The position numbers and the translations under genes were made by a program. From assembly GCF_023822045.1 (NCBI RefSeq), contig NZ_CP084712.1, positions 806,001 to 870,000 of the forward strand: DNA of 64,000 bases, in the 5' to 3' direction. The DNA is from Sphingopyxis sp. USTB-05. Lineage in GTDB: Bacteria; Pseudomonadota; Alphaproteobacteria; Sphingomonadales; Sphingomonadaceae. Of this stretch, positions 27,308 through 36,501 are shown in pieces (position 1 is the stretch's first letter; each line of letters starts with the position of its first letter). Under the pieces are notes generated by a model. The model saw only the letters and a list, made by a program, of their open reading frames with translations. It was not told the DNA's origin and did no database searches.

Positions 27308-29701
27308 ATGGACGATCTGCTGAATGACTTTCTTGCCGAAACGGCGGAAATCCTTGCCGAGGCTGGCGGGGCCATCGTTGCGTGGGAAGCGGATCCCGCC
27401 GACCGCGCGCAGCTCGACGCGATTTTCCGCTCGGTCCATACGATAAAGGGAAGCTCGGGTTTTCTGGCGCTGCCGCGAGTGACCGCACTGGCGCATGCTG
27501 CCGAAGACGCGCTCGATCAGGTGCGGCGCGGCAACCGGGTGGCGAATGCCGCGCTCGTCACCGGCGTGCTGGGCATCATCGATCGCCTGAGCGATCTTTG
27601 CACGGCACTGGGACAGAAGGGCGCCGAACCCACCGGCGACGACCGCGATGTGATCGGCGCGCTATCGGAGCATAAGACGTCCGACGATGCGCCGTTCGAG
27701 GTTGCCGGCGTGCCGCTCCGCCGCGAAGATGATTTCGGCGCCGAGATGCAAAGCTGGCGTTCGATCCGCGTGCCGCTCCCGCTGCTGGACAGCGTCATGA
27801 CCGGCGTTACCGACATCGTGCTCGCTCGTAACGAATTTGCCCGGATGTTGCGGGAATCGGGTGCCGATCTGTCGGTCATCGCGTCGTTCGACCGCCTGTC
27901 CGATTCGATCGCCGGGATGCGTCAGTCGGTCAGCCAGATGCGTATGCAGCGGATCGACAAGCTGTTCGCCCCGCTGCCCCGCATTGTCCGCGACCTCGCG
28001 CAGGAGATGGGCAAGAAAATTGCGTTTCAGACGAGCGGCGGCGAAGTCGAGCTCGATCGCGAAATGATGGAAAATATCCGCGATCCGTTGATCCACATCG
28101 TCCGCAACGCGATCGACCATGGCGTCGAACCGCTCGAGGATCGGGTCGCGGCGGGCAAGGATATAACCGCGACGATATCGGTCTCGGCGCGCCAGTCGGG
28201 CAATCAGATCGAAATCGAGGTGCGCGACGACGGCCGCGGACTTTCGCCCGACACCATCACAGCAAAGGCCATCGCCTCAAGAATCCTAACCACCACCGAA
28301 GCCCGCGCTCTCGGGCCCAAAGAGAAGCTCGATTTGATCTTCCGGCCCGGCTTTTCGACCGCGGCGAAAGTCACATCGATATCGGGCCGCGGGGTCGGCA
28401 TGGATATCGTGAAAGCGAATGTCGAACGGATCGGCGGCGTCGTTGAACTGCGCAACGATGAAGGGCGGGGGCTAACGATACTGCTCCGCGTGCCGATGAC
28501 GCTGACGATCATATCTGGGCTGATGGTCCGCGCCGCAGGGCAGTATTTTGCGATTCCGCGCGGAGCCGTGCGAGAGATTCTACTCGAAAGCGGCGATACG
28601 GTGCGGATCGACCAGCTTGGCGGCGGCGAACTAGCGACCGTCCGCGGCGAACAGTTTCCGCTCCTCCGCCTCGAGAATATATTGGGCCGCGAGCGCGACG
28701 ATTCCGACGACAGCGACGATCGCGCGTTGGTGATCGTCCGGCCGGGGCAGGGGCAAAGCTATGCGCTGAGCGTTGCGGCGATCCACGATCATGAAGAACT
28801 GGTGATCAAACCCGCGGCGCCGATGATTATGGCAACGGGCCTCTATGCAGGCACGACGCTGCCCGACAATGGCCGTCCCGTCCTGCTGCTCGATGTTCAA
28901 GGTTTGCTGGCCATCGCCGCGATCGACGCCAGCGAAGCCGGCCGCAGCCACGACCGGATGGCCGAGGCCGAAGCCGAGGCCGCGGCGGCGCGCAACGCTG
29001 TCCAACTGTTGCTGTTCCGCGATATGAACCACCGTGTCCGCGGGGTTCGCCTGTCTGTCATCGAACGGGTCGAGGAAGTTCCGGCATCGGCGCTGTTCGA
29101 AAGCGCCGGCCGGGTGCAGGCGCAGATCGGAGACGATATTTTCCCAGTCCACGCCGCGGTGCTGCCGGGCGGCGAGGGGACGCTGAAACTCCTGCGCCTT
29201 TACGACGGTCAGTCGGTGCTCTGTTATCCGATCGCCGAGGTGATCGACATCGTCCGTCTGCCCGATGTCGTGCAGCCGTCGGCGGCGCCGGGCCTGATCG
29301 CGGGTGTCGTGCTTGTCGGCGGAGATCCGGTCGAACTGATCGACCCCTTCTGGCTGATGGAACAATATGCCGCGGGCACGCCGGTATCGGCGTTGCGCCA
29401 ACCGCTTTGCCGTCTTGCTGACGACCATGACGGTTGGGGCGACAATTTCCTTGCGCCGATCTTGCGAAGCGCCGGCTATCGCGTGATTTCGAGCGACGAT
29501 ACTTCGGGTGAGACGCCCGATGTGCTGCTGTATCTTACCGAGACCAGCGCGGCCGACAGCGATGCCGACAGCGAAGTGCCGGTGATCCGTCTGCGCACGT
29601 CGGTCGCGGCAACCGGACCCGACGACGAAACCGTCTATCGCTACGACCGTCAGGCTCTGCTCGATGCGCTGCAACGCCGTGTTGGAGGAGACGTCGCATG
29701 A
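27308..29701 (+). CDS. cheA: Chemotaxis-type histidine kinase CheA, with extra C-terminal domains
   Basis: CheA phosphorylates CheY and CheB in response to chemoreceptors. From ATG 27308 the protein has 797 residues. It contains an HPt domain with phospho-His44 (RSVHTIKGSSGF), hardly any P2 domain, and a dimerisation helix. The HATPase domain has HIVRNAIDHGVEP, VRDDGRGL and SGRGVGMDIV, and a CheW-like P5 domain (LMVRAAGQYFAIPRGAVREI) follows. A second CheW-like unit comes next (QLLLFRDMNHRVRGVRLSVIERVEEV), then a tail like a decayed receiver (SAGYRVISSDD...PDVLLYLTE...VPVIRL). The start could also be ATG 27269; neither has a strong ribosome site. The stop overlaps cheW (ATGA). Confidence 0.93.
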   Translation: MDDLLNDFLAETAEILAEAGGAIVAWEADPADRAQLDAIFRSVHTIKGSSGFLALPRVTALAHAAEDALDQVRRGNRVANAALVTGVLGIIDRLSDLCTALGQKGAEPTGDDRDVIGALSEHKTSDDAPFEVAGVPLRREDDFGAEMQSWRSIRVPLPLLDSVMTGVTDIVLARNEFARMLRESGADLSVIASFDRLSDSIAGMRQSVSQMRMQRIDKLFAPLPRIVRDLAQEMGKKIAFQTSGGEVELDREMMENIRDPLIHIVRNAIDHGVEPLEDRVAAGKDITATISVSARQSGNQIEIEVRDDGRGLSPDTITAKAIASRILTTTEARALGPKEKLDLIFRPGFSTAAKVTSISGRGVGMDIVKANVERIGGVVELRNDEGRGLTILLRVPMTLTIISGLMVRAAGQYFAIPRGAVREILLESGDTVRIDQLGGGELATVRGEQFPLLRLENILGRERDDSDDSDDRALVIVRPGQGQSYALSVAAIHDHEELVIKPAAPMIMATGLYAGTTLPDNGRPVLLLDVQGLLAIAAIDASEAGRSHDRMAEAEAEAAAARNAVQLLLFRDMNHRVRGVRLSVIERVEEVPASALFESAGRVQAQIGDDIFPVHAAVLPGGEGTLKLLRLYDGQSVLCYPIAEVIDIVRLPDVVQPSAAPGLIAGVVLVGGDPVELIDPFWLMEQYAAGTPVSALRQPLCRLADDHDGWGDNFLAPILRSAGYRVISSDDTSGETPDVLLYLTETSAADSDADSEVPVIRLRTSVAATGPDDETVYRYDRQALLDALQRRVGGDVA

Positions 29702-30135
29702 TGGAGAAACTCTATCTTATCGCGCGCATCGCCGACACGCGCGTCGCGCTTCGCAGTCGTGCGATCAATTCTGTCGTGACCGTCGGCACGCCGGTCGAAG
29801 TTCCGGCCGCGCCGCCGCATGTTGCGGGTCTCTTCGCGCTGCGCAGCCGGGTCTTCACCCTCATCGATCCGCATGTCGTGGTCGGCCTGCCTGCAGTGCC
29901 TGTGGTGCCGGGGCAGCGGGTGATCGTCGTCGATGTTGCCGAGCATGGCTATGCGCTGCTCGCCGACGAGATTGAGGACGTCTGTTTCATCGAGGCCCCC
30001 GAGACGCGCGTCGCCGGAAAACTGCTGCCCGGCTGGGCGCGCGTCGCCGATGCGATGATCGAGCATGACGGCGCTTCGCTGCTCGTTGTCGATCCATCGC
30101 ATTTTATCACGCTACCGACCTTAAAGGCGGCGTGA
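29698..30135 (+). CDS. cheW: CheW-like coupling protein
   Basis: This 145-residue single-domain CheW couples chemoreceptors to CheA. It has the expected beta-barrel signature: LYLIARIADTRVALRSRAINSVV at the N-terminus, VAGLFALRSRVFTLIDPHVVVGL in the middle, and VIVVDVAEHGYALLADEIEDV. The start overlaps cheA by four bases. It is followed by cheY after 76 bp. Its sequence is divergent from flagellar CheW proteins, which fits an alternative Che pathway. Confidence 0.87.
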   Translation: MMEKLYLIARIADTRVALRSRAINSVVTVGTPVEVPAAPPHVAGLFALRSRVFTLIDPHVVVGLPAVPVVPGQRVIVVDVAEHGYALLADEIEDVCFIEAPETRVAGKLLPGWARVADAMIEHDGASLLVVDPSHFITLPTLKAA

Positions 30136-30211
30136 TTTCGACCGTTTATTAACGGGGTGCACACGCCTTCACGATAAACATGCCCAAATCCCGGGGGTCG
30201 GAGTTAATTGA

Positions 30212-30586
30212 ATGTCGAAATCTTGTCTGGTGGTCGATGACAGCAAAGTCATTCGGAAGGTTGCTCGGCATATTCTTGAGAGCATGGCCTTTGCTGTGGA
30301 CGAAGCGGCCGACGGGCAGGAGGCGCTGACCTTCTGTCGCGCCAACCGTCCCGACGTTATCCTGCTCGACTGGAATATGCCGGTGATGAGCGGAATGGAG
30401 TTTCTGGGGGCGTTCAACGACCTTGATTATGGTCATGAAGAGCGCCCGCGTGTCGTTTTCTGTACCACCGAAAACAGCATCGATCATATCCGCGCGGCGA
30501 TCGAAGCCGGTGCGGACGAATATGTCATGAAGCCGTTCGACCGCGAAACGCTTGAAGGAAAGCTGCAGCTCGTCGGCATTGCTTGA
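30212..30586 (+). CDS. cheY: CheY-type response regulator
   Basis: This 124-residue stand-alone receiver has acidic residues Asp9 and Asp10, phospho-acceptor Asp53 (VILLDWNMPVMSG), the switch residue Thr86 (VVFCTTENS) and Lys107 (YVMKPFD). No output domain is present, so it signals by binding a partner. It sits between cheW and cheB with its own short upstream gap and a GGGTCGGAG ribosome site. The CxTTEN text after strand 4 is typical for CheY of alphaproteobacterial Che clusters. Confidence 0.93.
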   Translation: MSKSCLVVDDSKVIRKVARHILESMAFAVDEAADGQEALTFCRANRPDVILLDWNMPVMSGMEFLGAFNDLDYGHEERPRVVFCTTENSIDHIRAAIEAGADEYVMKPFDRETLEGKLQLVGIA

Positions 30587-30597
30587 GGTTTTTTTAG

Positions 30598-31698
30598 GTG
30601 GCCCGTCCACAACCCCTGATACCGGATCCCGAGCCAACGGCGCGGACCGTGCGCGTGATGCTCGTCGACGACAGCCTTGTCGTCCGCAGCATCCTTGAAC
30701 GCATCGTCGATCAGCGGCCGGGACTCAAAATCTGCGCCTCGGTCGCCTCCGCGCACGACGCGCTCGAGTATCTGGCGCGCGAGCCTGTTGATGTCGTCGT
30801 GCTCGATATCGAAATGCCGGGGATGAACGGCATCGACGCCCTGCCGCACATATTGGAGCGCGCCGAAAAGGCCCGCGTTCTCATTCTTTCGTCGAATTGC
30901 GTTGAGGGCGGCCCGGCTGCGATCGATGCACTCGCGCTCGGTGCCAGCGATACGCTGGCCAAGCCGGGACGGGGCAGTTTTTCGGGGCGTTTCGCCGAAG
31001 TTCTGACCGAGAGGATCATGACACTCGGCCATCAGCGCGACTTCCCGGCGCCGGTTCCGATCACCGAGCGACCGGTGCCTTCGACGGCCGCACTTGCGAT
31101 CGACACCGATCAGCCCATTGAATGTATCGCGGTCGCGGCATCGACGGGCGGTATTCCCGCCTTCGCCAATTTCCTTGCGAACCTCGACCCGCGGATCACC
31201 GCGCCGATCCTGCTGACGCAGCATCTGCCCGATGCCTTCATGGAATTTTACGCGAAGCAGATCGCGACGATGACAACGCGCCGCGTCCGGGTCGCCGCGG
31301 CAGGAATGACCGTCGAGCGGGATTGCATCTACCTTGCGCCCGGCGACGCACATCTGATCGTTGCCGCCAACGGCGGCAGGGTGGAAATCGCGCTCGATCG
31401 CCGCGCCATGGACAATGGCTGCTGCCCCTCGGCCGATCCGATGCTCGATTCGGTCGCTGACGTCTATGGCAAGGGCGGAGTGGCCGTTATCCTCAGCGGC
31501 ATGGGACGCGACGGCGTGATCGGCGCGGCGCGGCTGAAGGACGCTGGCGGGACGATTTTCGCGCAGGCGCCCGAAAGCTGCGTGATCTGGGGGATGCCGG
31601 GGGCGGTTGCTAAAGCAGGCATTGCCGCCGCGACGCTCAACCCCGACGCGATTGCGCTGATGCTGGGCAGCTTCCTTCCCGGGCGCCGCAAGCCATGA
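30598..31698 (+). CDS. cheB: Chemotaxis response regulator protein-glutamate methylesterase CheB
   Basis: CheB removes methyl groups from (and deamidates) chemoreceptors. The 366-residue protein has an N-terminal receiver with Asp24/Asp25 and phospho-Asp70 (VVVLDIEMPGMNGID). A linker leads to the methylesterase domain with catalytic Ser in AASTGGIPAF, His in LLTQHLPDAFM and Asp in GMGRDGVIG. The start is GTG 30598, 11 bp after the cheY stop. The stop overlaps cheR by ATGA. Domain order and length are standard. Confidence 0.94.
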   Translation: MARPQPLIPDPEPTARTVRVMLVDDSLVVRSILERIVDQRPGLKICASVASAHDALEYLAREPVDVVVLDIEMPGMNGIDALPHILERAEKARVLILSSNCVEGGPAAIDALALGASDTLAKPGRGSFSGRFAEVLTERIMTLGHQRDFPAPVPITERPVPSTAALAIDTDQPIECIAVAASTGGIPAFANFLANLDPRITAPILLTQHLPDAFMEFYAKQIATMTTRRVRVAAAGMTVERDCIYLAPGDAHLIVAANGGRVEIALDRRAMDNGCCPSADPMLDSVADVYGKGGVAVILSGMGRDGVIGAARLKDAGGTIFAQAPESCVIWGMPGAVAKAGIAAATLNPDAIALMLGSFLPGRRKP

Positions 31699-32567
31699 TG
31701 GGCGCGAGCGCCAGCGAGTCGGCGTATCGCGTCCTGATGGGGGTGCTGGAATCGCGCACCGGACAGACGCTGTCGCCGAACCGTATCTGGCGGATCGAAA
31801 TGTCGCTGAAGCCGGTGATGCAGCGCCACGGTATCGCCGACCTCGACGCACTCGTCGCGGCGCTCGTCACGTCGAACAGCCGGCAATTGCTCGACGATAC
31901 GGTCGATGCGATGCTGAACAACGAAACCTATTTTTATCGCGAATATAGTGTCTTCGATGAAATAGCTGCGACCGCGCTTGAGCAAATCCGCGAGATCAAC
32001 AAGCTGCGCCGCCGGCTGACCATCTGGCATTGCGGCGTGTCGACGGGGCAGGAAGCCTATTCGATGGCGATGCTGATCGCCGAGCAGGGCGTGAAATGGG
32101 CGGGCTGGCAGGTCGATATCGTCGGCACCGACGTCAGCTATCACGCGATTTCGCGCGCGCGCGTCGGGCTCTATAGCCAGTTCGAGATCCAGCGTGGCCT
32201 TCCCGTGCAGCGCATGGTGCGCTGGTTCGACCAGACCGAAGGCGGCTGGCTCGCCAAGGCAGACCTGCGCCGCCGGATCGATTTTTCGGTACAGAATATG
32301 CTCACCGACCGGCCTCCGTTGGCGAGCCCGGCCGACCTCATCTTCTGTCGCAACCTGCTGCTCTATTTTTCGGCGCCGATGCGGCAGAAAGCCTTTGCAC
32401 GGCTCCGTGCGATGGCGGCGCCGCAGAGCTTCCTCGTCCTCGGCGCGGGGGAAACCGTGCTTGGGCAGACCGACCAATTCGTCGCGAGCCCGCGCTTGCG
32501 TGGTCTTTACGAGCCCGCCGACCAGCAGGTGCGTCGCCCCCCGATCTCATCCTCATTGGCCGCCTGA
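31695..32567 (+). CDS. cheR: Chemoreceptor methyltransferase CheR
   Basis: CheR methylates receptor glutamates with S-adenosylmethionine. The 290-residue protein has an N-terminal helical domain and LLDDTVDAMLNNETYFYRE, which corresponds to the NET-x-F-R block. The SAM-binding motif is WHCGVSTGQEAYSMAM, with IVGTDVSYHAISRAR and ADLIFCRNLLLYF following. The start overlaps cheB by four bases. No chemoreceptor gene lies in the window, so the sensors must be elsewhere. CheD and flagellar genes are also absent here. Confidence 0.93.
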   Translation: MMGASASESAYRVLMGVLESRTGQTLSPNRIWRIEMSLKPVMQRHGIADLDALVAALVTSNSRQLLDDTVDAMLNNETYFYREYSVFDEIAATALEQIREINKLRRRLTIWHCGVSTGQEAYSMAMLIAEQGVKWAGWQVDIVGTDVSYHAISRARVGLYSQFEIQRGLPVQRMVRWFDQTEGGWLAKADLRRRIDFSVQNMLTDRPPLASPADLIFCRNLLLYFSAPMRQKAFARLRAMAAPQSFLVLGAGETVLGQTDQFVASPRLRGLYEPADQQVRRPPISSSLAA

Positions 32568-32634
32568 CCTTGCTTTTTGCGCGCCACTGGCGCAATCGAC
32601 GGATTGGCAAGCACAGGACGGGTCCCCGGAGCGC

Positions 32635-33336
32635 ATGAGCGATTTTATCGAACGCTGGTCTCCCAATTTCGACGAACGCGCGCTGCCTGTCTCGATGATC
32701 GTGCTCCATTATACCGGTATGAAGAGTGGTGCCGAAGCCCTTGATTGGCTTGCCAATCCCGAGGCAAAAGTGTCGGCACATTATGTCGTGGCGGAAGACG
32801 GCCAGATCACGCACATGGTCCCCGAGGACAAGCGCGCCTGGCACGCGGGCAAGTCTCATTGGCGTGGGGTCAGCGACATCAATTCGGCGAGCGTCGGGAT
32901 CGAGATCGTCAATCCGGGCCACGAGTGGGGTTATGTGCCCTTTCCCGATGCGCAGGTCGCCTCGGTCGTGCGGCTGGTGCATCTGATCAAGGACCGTCAC
33001 GCGATCACGCGCGGCAATGTGGTCGGACATTCGGATATCGCGCCGACGCGCAAGCAAGACCCGGGCGAACTGTTCCCGTGGGAAGAGCTTGCGCGCCGCC
33101 GCCTCGCGCTGCCGCGTCCGACCAAGAAGCTCACCGATCCCTTGTGGACCGATGCGGGCTTCCTGCTCGCGCTCGAACGCTTCGGCTATGACGTAACCGA
33201 TGGATTCGCGGCGACCGTCGCTTTTCAGCGCCGTTTCCGGCCAGAACTGATCGACGGCACCATCGACGGCGAATGCCGCGCGATCCTGCTTGCGCTGCTG
33301 TTGCCGCAACCTGAAGGTGAATCCCAGAAACCCTAA
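32635..33336 (+). CDS. N-acetylmuramoyl-L-alanine amidase (AmpD/AmiD family)
   Basis: This zinc amidase splits the lactyl-peptide bond of muropeptides. The 233-residue protein has metal-ligand blocks MIVLHYTGM (first His), VGHSDIAPTRKQDPGELFPW (second His and the Asp), and the substrate-side SVGIEIVNPGHEWG. The C-terminal ~60 residues (FGYDVTDGFAATVAFQRRFRPELIDGTIDGECRAIL) look like a peptidoglycan-binding helical domain, as in AmiD. There is no signal peptide, so a cytosolic recycling role like AmpD is possible. ATG 32635 is chosen for family alignment. Confidence 0.9.
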   Translation: MSDFIERWSPNFDERALPVSMIVLHYTGMKSGAEALDWLANPEAKVSAHYVVAEDGQITHMVPEDKRAWHAGKSHWRGVSDINSASVGIEIVNPGHEWGYVPFPDAQVASVVRLVHLIKDRHAITRGNVVGHSDIAPTRKQDPGELFPWEELARRRLALPRPTKKLTDPLWTDAGFLLALERFGYDVTDGFAATVAFQRRFRPELIDGTIDGECRAILLALLLPQPEGESQKP

Positions 33337-33555
33337 GGGAAAAGCCGGAAAGCCATGCGCCCTTTGCATCTGGCTGTCTTAAAGCTGTTGCAAATAGGTC
33401 ACAAAACAGAACGAAAATCGGCTGCCGGGCCAAAATCCCTTTACGGACTCACGTCAAAGGACCATCGCCGCGACCGGGAGGGCGACGCTTAGGTTGAAAC
33501 CTTCCAAGTGCCGTCCTTGCCGATTCTGCCATGAAGCAGCGAGGAATACTGCACC

Positions 33556-36420
33556 GTGAAACAAAATTATCTTCCCCTTTTGAAATTGACCGCCGCCCCC
33601 TTCGTGCTGGGCGCCGCGATGATTTCGATGCCTGCTTATGCGCAGGATGCCGACGCTGCCGATGATGCCGGCGCGGATACGATCGTCGTGACCGGTTCGC
33701 GCATCGCGCGCCCCGATCTCAGCTCGTCGGTTCCCGTTTCGGTTATCGGCCAGGAGCAGATCCAGCAGACCGGTGCCGCCAACATTCAGGACGTGCTGAC
33801 GGAACTGCCGTCGGTCGGTCAGAATATCAGCCGTACCTCGTCGAACTTCTCGACGACCGGTAACGGCATCGCGACCGTCAACCTGCGCAACCTCGGCTCG
33901 GTCCGTACGCTGGTTCTCGTCAATGGCCGCCGTTTCGTCGCCGGCCTGCCGGGTACGTCGATCGTCGACCTCAACACCATCCCGACCGACCTGATCAAGG
34001 ACGTCCAGGTCGTGACCGGCGGCGCGTCGGCGGTCTATGGTTCGGAAGCGATCGCGGGCGTCGTCAACTTCATTCTCGACGACAAGTTCGAAGGCATCCG
34101 TTTCCATGGACAGGGAACGATCAGCGACGAGGGTGACTCGGGTCGCTACCTCGCCAGCCTGACTGCGGGTACGGCATTTGCCGACGGCCGTGGCCACATC
34201 GTCGTCAACGGCAGCTATGACCGCGACAACGGCCTGCGTTCGCGCAACCGCGAATTTTCGGCGCATGACATTCCGAACCGCAGCTCGTTCGCTTCGCAGG
34301 GCCTCTTCAGCCCGGGCGGCACGTTTGCTCCGGGCGCCGGCACCTTCACCTATGGCCCGGGCAATGTCCTGAAGCCGTACGAAGGCGCCAACATCGACGG
34401 GTACGACCGTAACCAGGATCGCTACCTCGGTGTTCCGGTCGAGCGTTATCTGGTCACCGGCCTCGCCAGCTACGAGCTGTCGGACAACGCAACGCTGTTC
34501 TTCGAAGGCAGCTATGCGAAGAGCAAGTCGCGTTCGAGCCTGGAGCCGCAGGCCGTTGCCGATACCGACCTCGTCAATGCCGACGGCACGCCCTATGCGG
34601 GCATTCCCATCACGAACCCGTTCCTTCCGACGGCAATTCGCGATGCGATGATCGCGGAAGGCGTCACCTCGCTGCCGTTCCGTCGCCGTTCGAACGACAT
34701 TTTCGATCGCAGCAACAAGAACGACCGCGAAACCTGGCGCGCCGTTGCCGGCCTGCGCGGCAGCTTCGCCGAAAAGTTCGACTATGAACTTTATTACGGT
34801 CATGGCGAAACCAAGGATTACACCCGTTCGGGGACGATCTTTGGTCCGCAATATGTCAACGCGCTGAACGCCGTTGCGGGTCCGAACGGCCCGGTTTGCA
34901 GCATCAACGTCGACGCCGATCCGAACAACAATGACGCGGCGTGCGTGCCGATCAACATCTTCGGCTTCAACACGGTTTCGGCCGCGGCTGCCGACTATGT
35001 GACCCGTGGCGGTCAGCTTTCGGAATATCGCGCGAAGGTGAAGCAGGACGTCTTCTCGGCATCGGTCTCGGGCGAAGTATTCGAGCTTCCGGGCGGCGCG
35101 CTGAGCTTTGCGACCGGCTTTGAATATCGCCGCGAATCGAGCAGCGAAGATTTCGACGAGGCGACCAACCTCGGCCAGACGCTCGGCAACCTGCTGACCG
35201 ACACGCGCGGCAAGTATAATGTGAAGGAAGGCTTCCTCGAAGTCGTCGCGCCGATCCTGTCGGAACGTCCGTTCTTCCATTATCTCGGCCTCGAAGGCGC
35301 CGTCCGCTATGCCGACTATTCGACGGTCGGTGGCGTGTGGAGCTGGAAGGCCGGCGGCGAATGGGCCCCGATCCCGGATATCCGTTTCCGCGGTATCTAT
35401 TCGGAAGCGACCCGCGCACCGAATATCTCGGAGCTTTTCTCGGCTCAGAGCGAAACCTTCCCCGCGATTGTCGACCCGTGCGACCAGCGCGAGGGCGAAG
35501 GCGACGGCGCCCCGATCTCGGTTCCGGCGGGCAGCCTGTCGGCAGCCTGTCTCGCGATCCCCGCAATTGCGGCGGCCGCGAACAATGGTGGCTTCGTCTA
35601 TTCGACGGCGCAGATCCAGACGATCAACGGCTTCCTTGGCGGTAACCCGGACCTTCGCGAAGAAAAGGCAAAGACCCTGACGCTCGGTGCGGTGTTCCAG
35701 CCGCGCTTCGCTCGCGGTCTCAGCCTGACGGTCGACTATTACCGGATCAAGGTGAAGAACGCGATCGGCATCATCGGTCAGCAGACGTCGCTCGACGAGT
35801 GCATGACCGGCAACGGCGATGCGCTGTTCTGCGACAATATCACGCGCGATGCGACCGGCCGGGTCACGCAGGTTGACGCGTTCAACCTGAACACCGGTTC
35901 GTTCCTCGTTTCGGGTATCGATACGCAGGTCAAGTACAGCACCAACTTCGGCGAAAGCGGTCGTTTCGATCTGTCGGCCTTCTGGACGCATCTGCTCAAG
36001 CAGCAGCAGACGTCGTATCCGGGCGGTCCGACGCAGAAGGAAGTCGGCCAGCTCGATTGCTATAGCTGTGGCCGTCTGGGCACCGGTTTCCGCGACAAGG
36101 TCAATGTGTCGGCCACGATCGGCTGGGACAATGTGTCGCTTAACTGGCGCGTGAACTATCTGTCGGCGGTCGTCGACGATCTGACCGATCCCGACCGCAC
36201 GAGCACGGGTGCCTATTGGTACCACGATGCGCAGCTGCGCTTCGCTCTCGACGACAAGAAGAAGTATGAGTTCTACCTGGGCGTCGACAATGTGTTCGAC
36301 AAGAAGCCGCCGGTGTTCGGTGACACGAACCCTGTGACCTTCCCGGGTGCGCAGACTTCGGCAACGACGTACGACCTTTATGGCCGTCTGTTCTATGCCG
36401 GCGTGGACTTCCGTTTCTAA
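33556..36420 (+). CDS. TonB-dependent outer membrane receptor (TBDR 3, large)
   Basis: This 954-residue TBDR is typical of the large sphingomonad/Caulobacter receptors. It has a signal peptide (PFVLGAAMISMPAYAQ), a TonB-box-like TIVVTGSRIARPDL, a plug with NLRNLGSVRTLVLVNGRR and GGASAVYGSEAIAGVVNFI, and a barrel ending in Phe (YAGVDFRF). The start is GTG 33556. It lies alone behind a 219-bp upstream gap, with a strong terminator after it. Codon choice looks unusually biased (many CTG, CGT and TTC codons), which suggests high expression. No neighbouring gene hints at the ligand. Confidence 0.93.
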   Translation: MKQNYLPLLKLTAAPFVLGAAMISMPAYAQDADAADDAGADTIVVTGSRIARPDLSSSVPVSVIGQEQIQQTGAANIQDVLTELPSVGQNISRTSSNFSTTGNGIATVNLRNLGSVRTLVLVNGRRFVAGLPGTSIVDLNTIPTDLIKDVQVVTGGASAVYGSEAIAGVVNFILDDKFEGIRFHGQGTISDEGDSGRYLASLTAGTAFADGRGHIVVNGSYDRDNGLRSRNREFSAHDIPNRSSFASQGLFSPGGTFAPGAGTFTYGPGNVLKPYEGANIDGYDRNQDRYLGVPVERYLVTGLASYELSDNATLFFEGSYAKSKSRSSLEPQAVADTDLVNADGTPYAGIPITNPFLPTAIRDAMIAEGVTSLPFRRRSNDIFDRSNKNDRETWRAVAGLRGSFAEKFDYELYYGHGETKDYTRSGTIFGPQYVNALNAVAGPNGPVCSINVDADPNNNDAACVPINIFGFNTVSAAAADYVTRGGQLSEYRAKVKQDVFSASVSGEVFELPGGALSFATGFEYRRESSSEDFDEATNLGQTLGNLLTDTRGKYNVKEGFLEVVAPILSERPFFHYLGLEGAVRYADYSTVGGVWSWKAGGEWAPIPDIRFRGIYSEATRAPNISELFSAQSETFPAIVDPCDQREGEGDGAPISVPAGSLSAACLAIPAIAAAANNGGFVYSTAQIQTINGFLGGNPDLREEKAKTLTLGAVFQPRFARGLSLTVDYYRIKVKNAIGIIGQQTSLDECMTGNGDALFCDNITRDATGRVTQVDAFNLNTGSFLVSGIDTQVKYSTNFGESGRFDLSAFWTHLLKQQQTSYPGGPTQKEVGQLDCYSCGRLGTGFRDKVNVSATIGWDNVSLNWRVNYLSAVVDDLTDPDRTSTGAYWYHDAQLRFALDDKKKYEFYLGVDNVFDKKPPVFGDTNPVTFPGAQTSATTYDLYGRLFYAGVDFRF

Positions 36421-36461
36421 ACGGCGTCCGGTCCCGGTTCGCCGGGACCTGTAGAAAAGAG

Positions 36462-36490
36462 AAGGGGCGGCTCCTTGCGGGCCGCCCCTT
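36462..36490. terminator. Rho-independent terminator after TBDR 3
   Basis: AAGGGGCGGC (36462-36471) and GCCGCCCCTT (36481-36490) form a perfect 10-bp stem with a 9-nt loop, followed by TTTCTTT. It ends the TBDR 3 transcript 42 bp after its stop, and could also act on the convergent dipeptidase gene. Confidence 0.9.
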
Positions 36491-36501
36491 TTTCTTTGGC
36501 T

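Noticed and set aside
33454-36225. A 923-codon antisense open frame across TBDR 3
   Set aside because: Same cause: biased codon use of a highly expressed receptor leaves the opposite frame open. The translation has repetitive charged text and no recognised domain.
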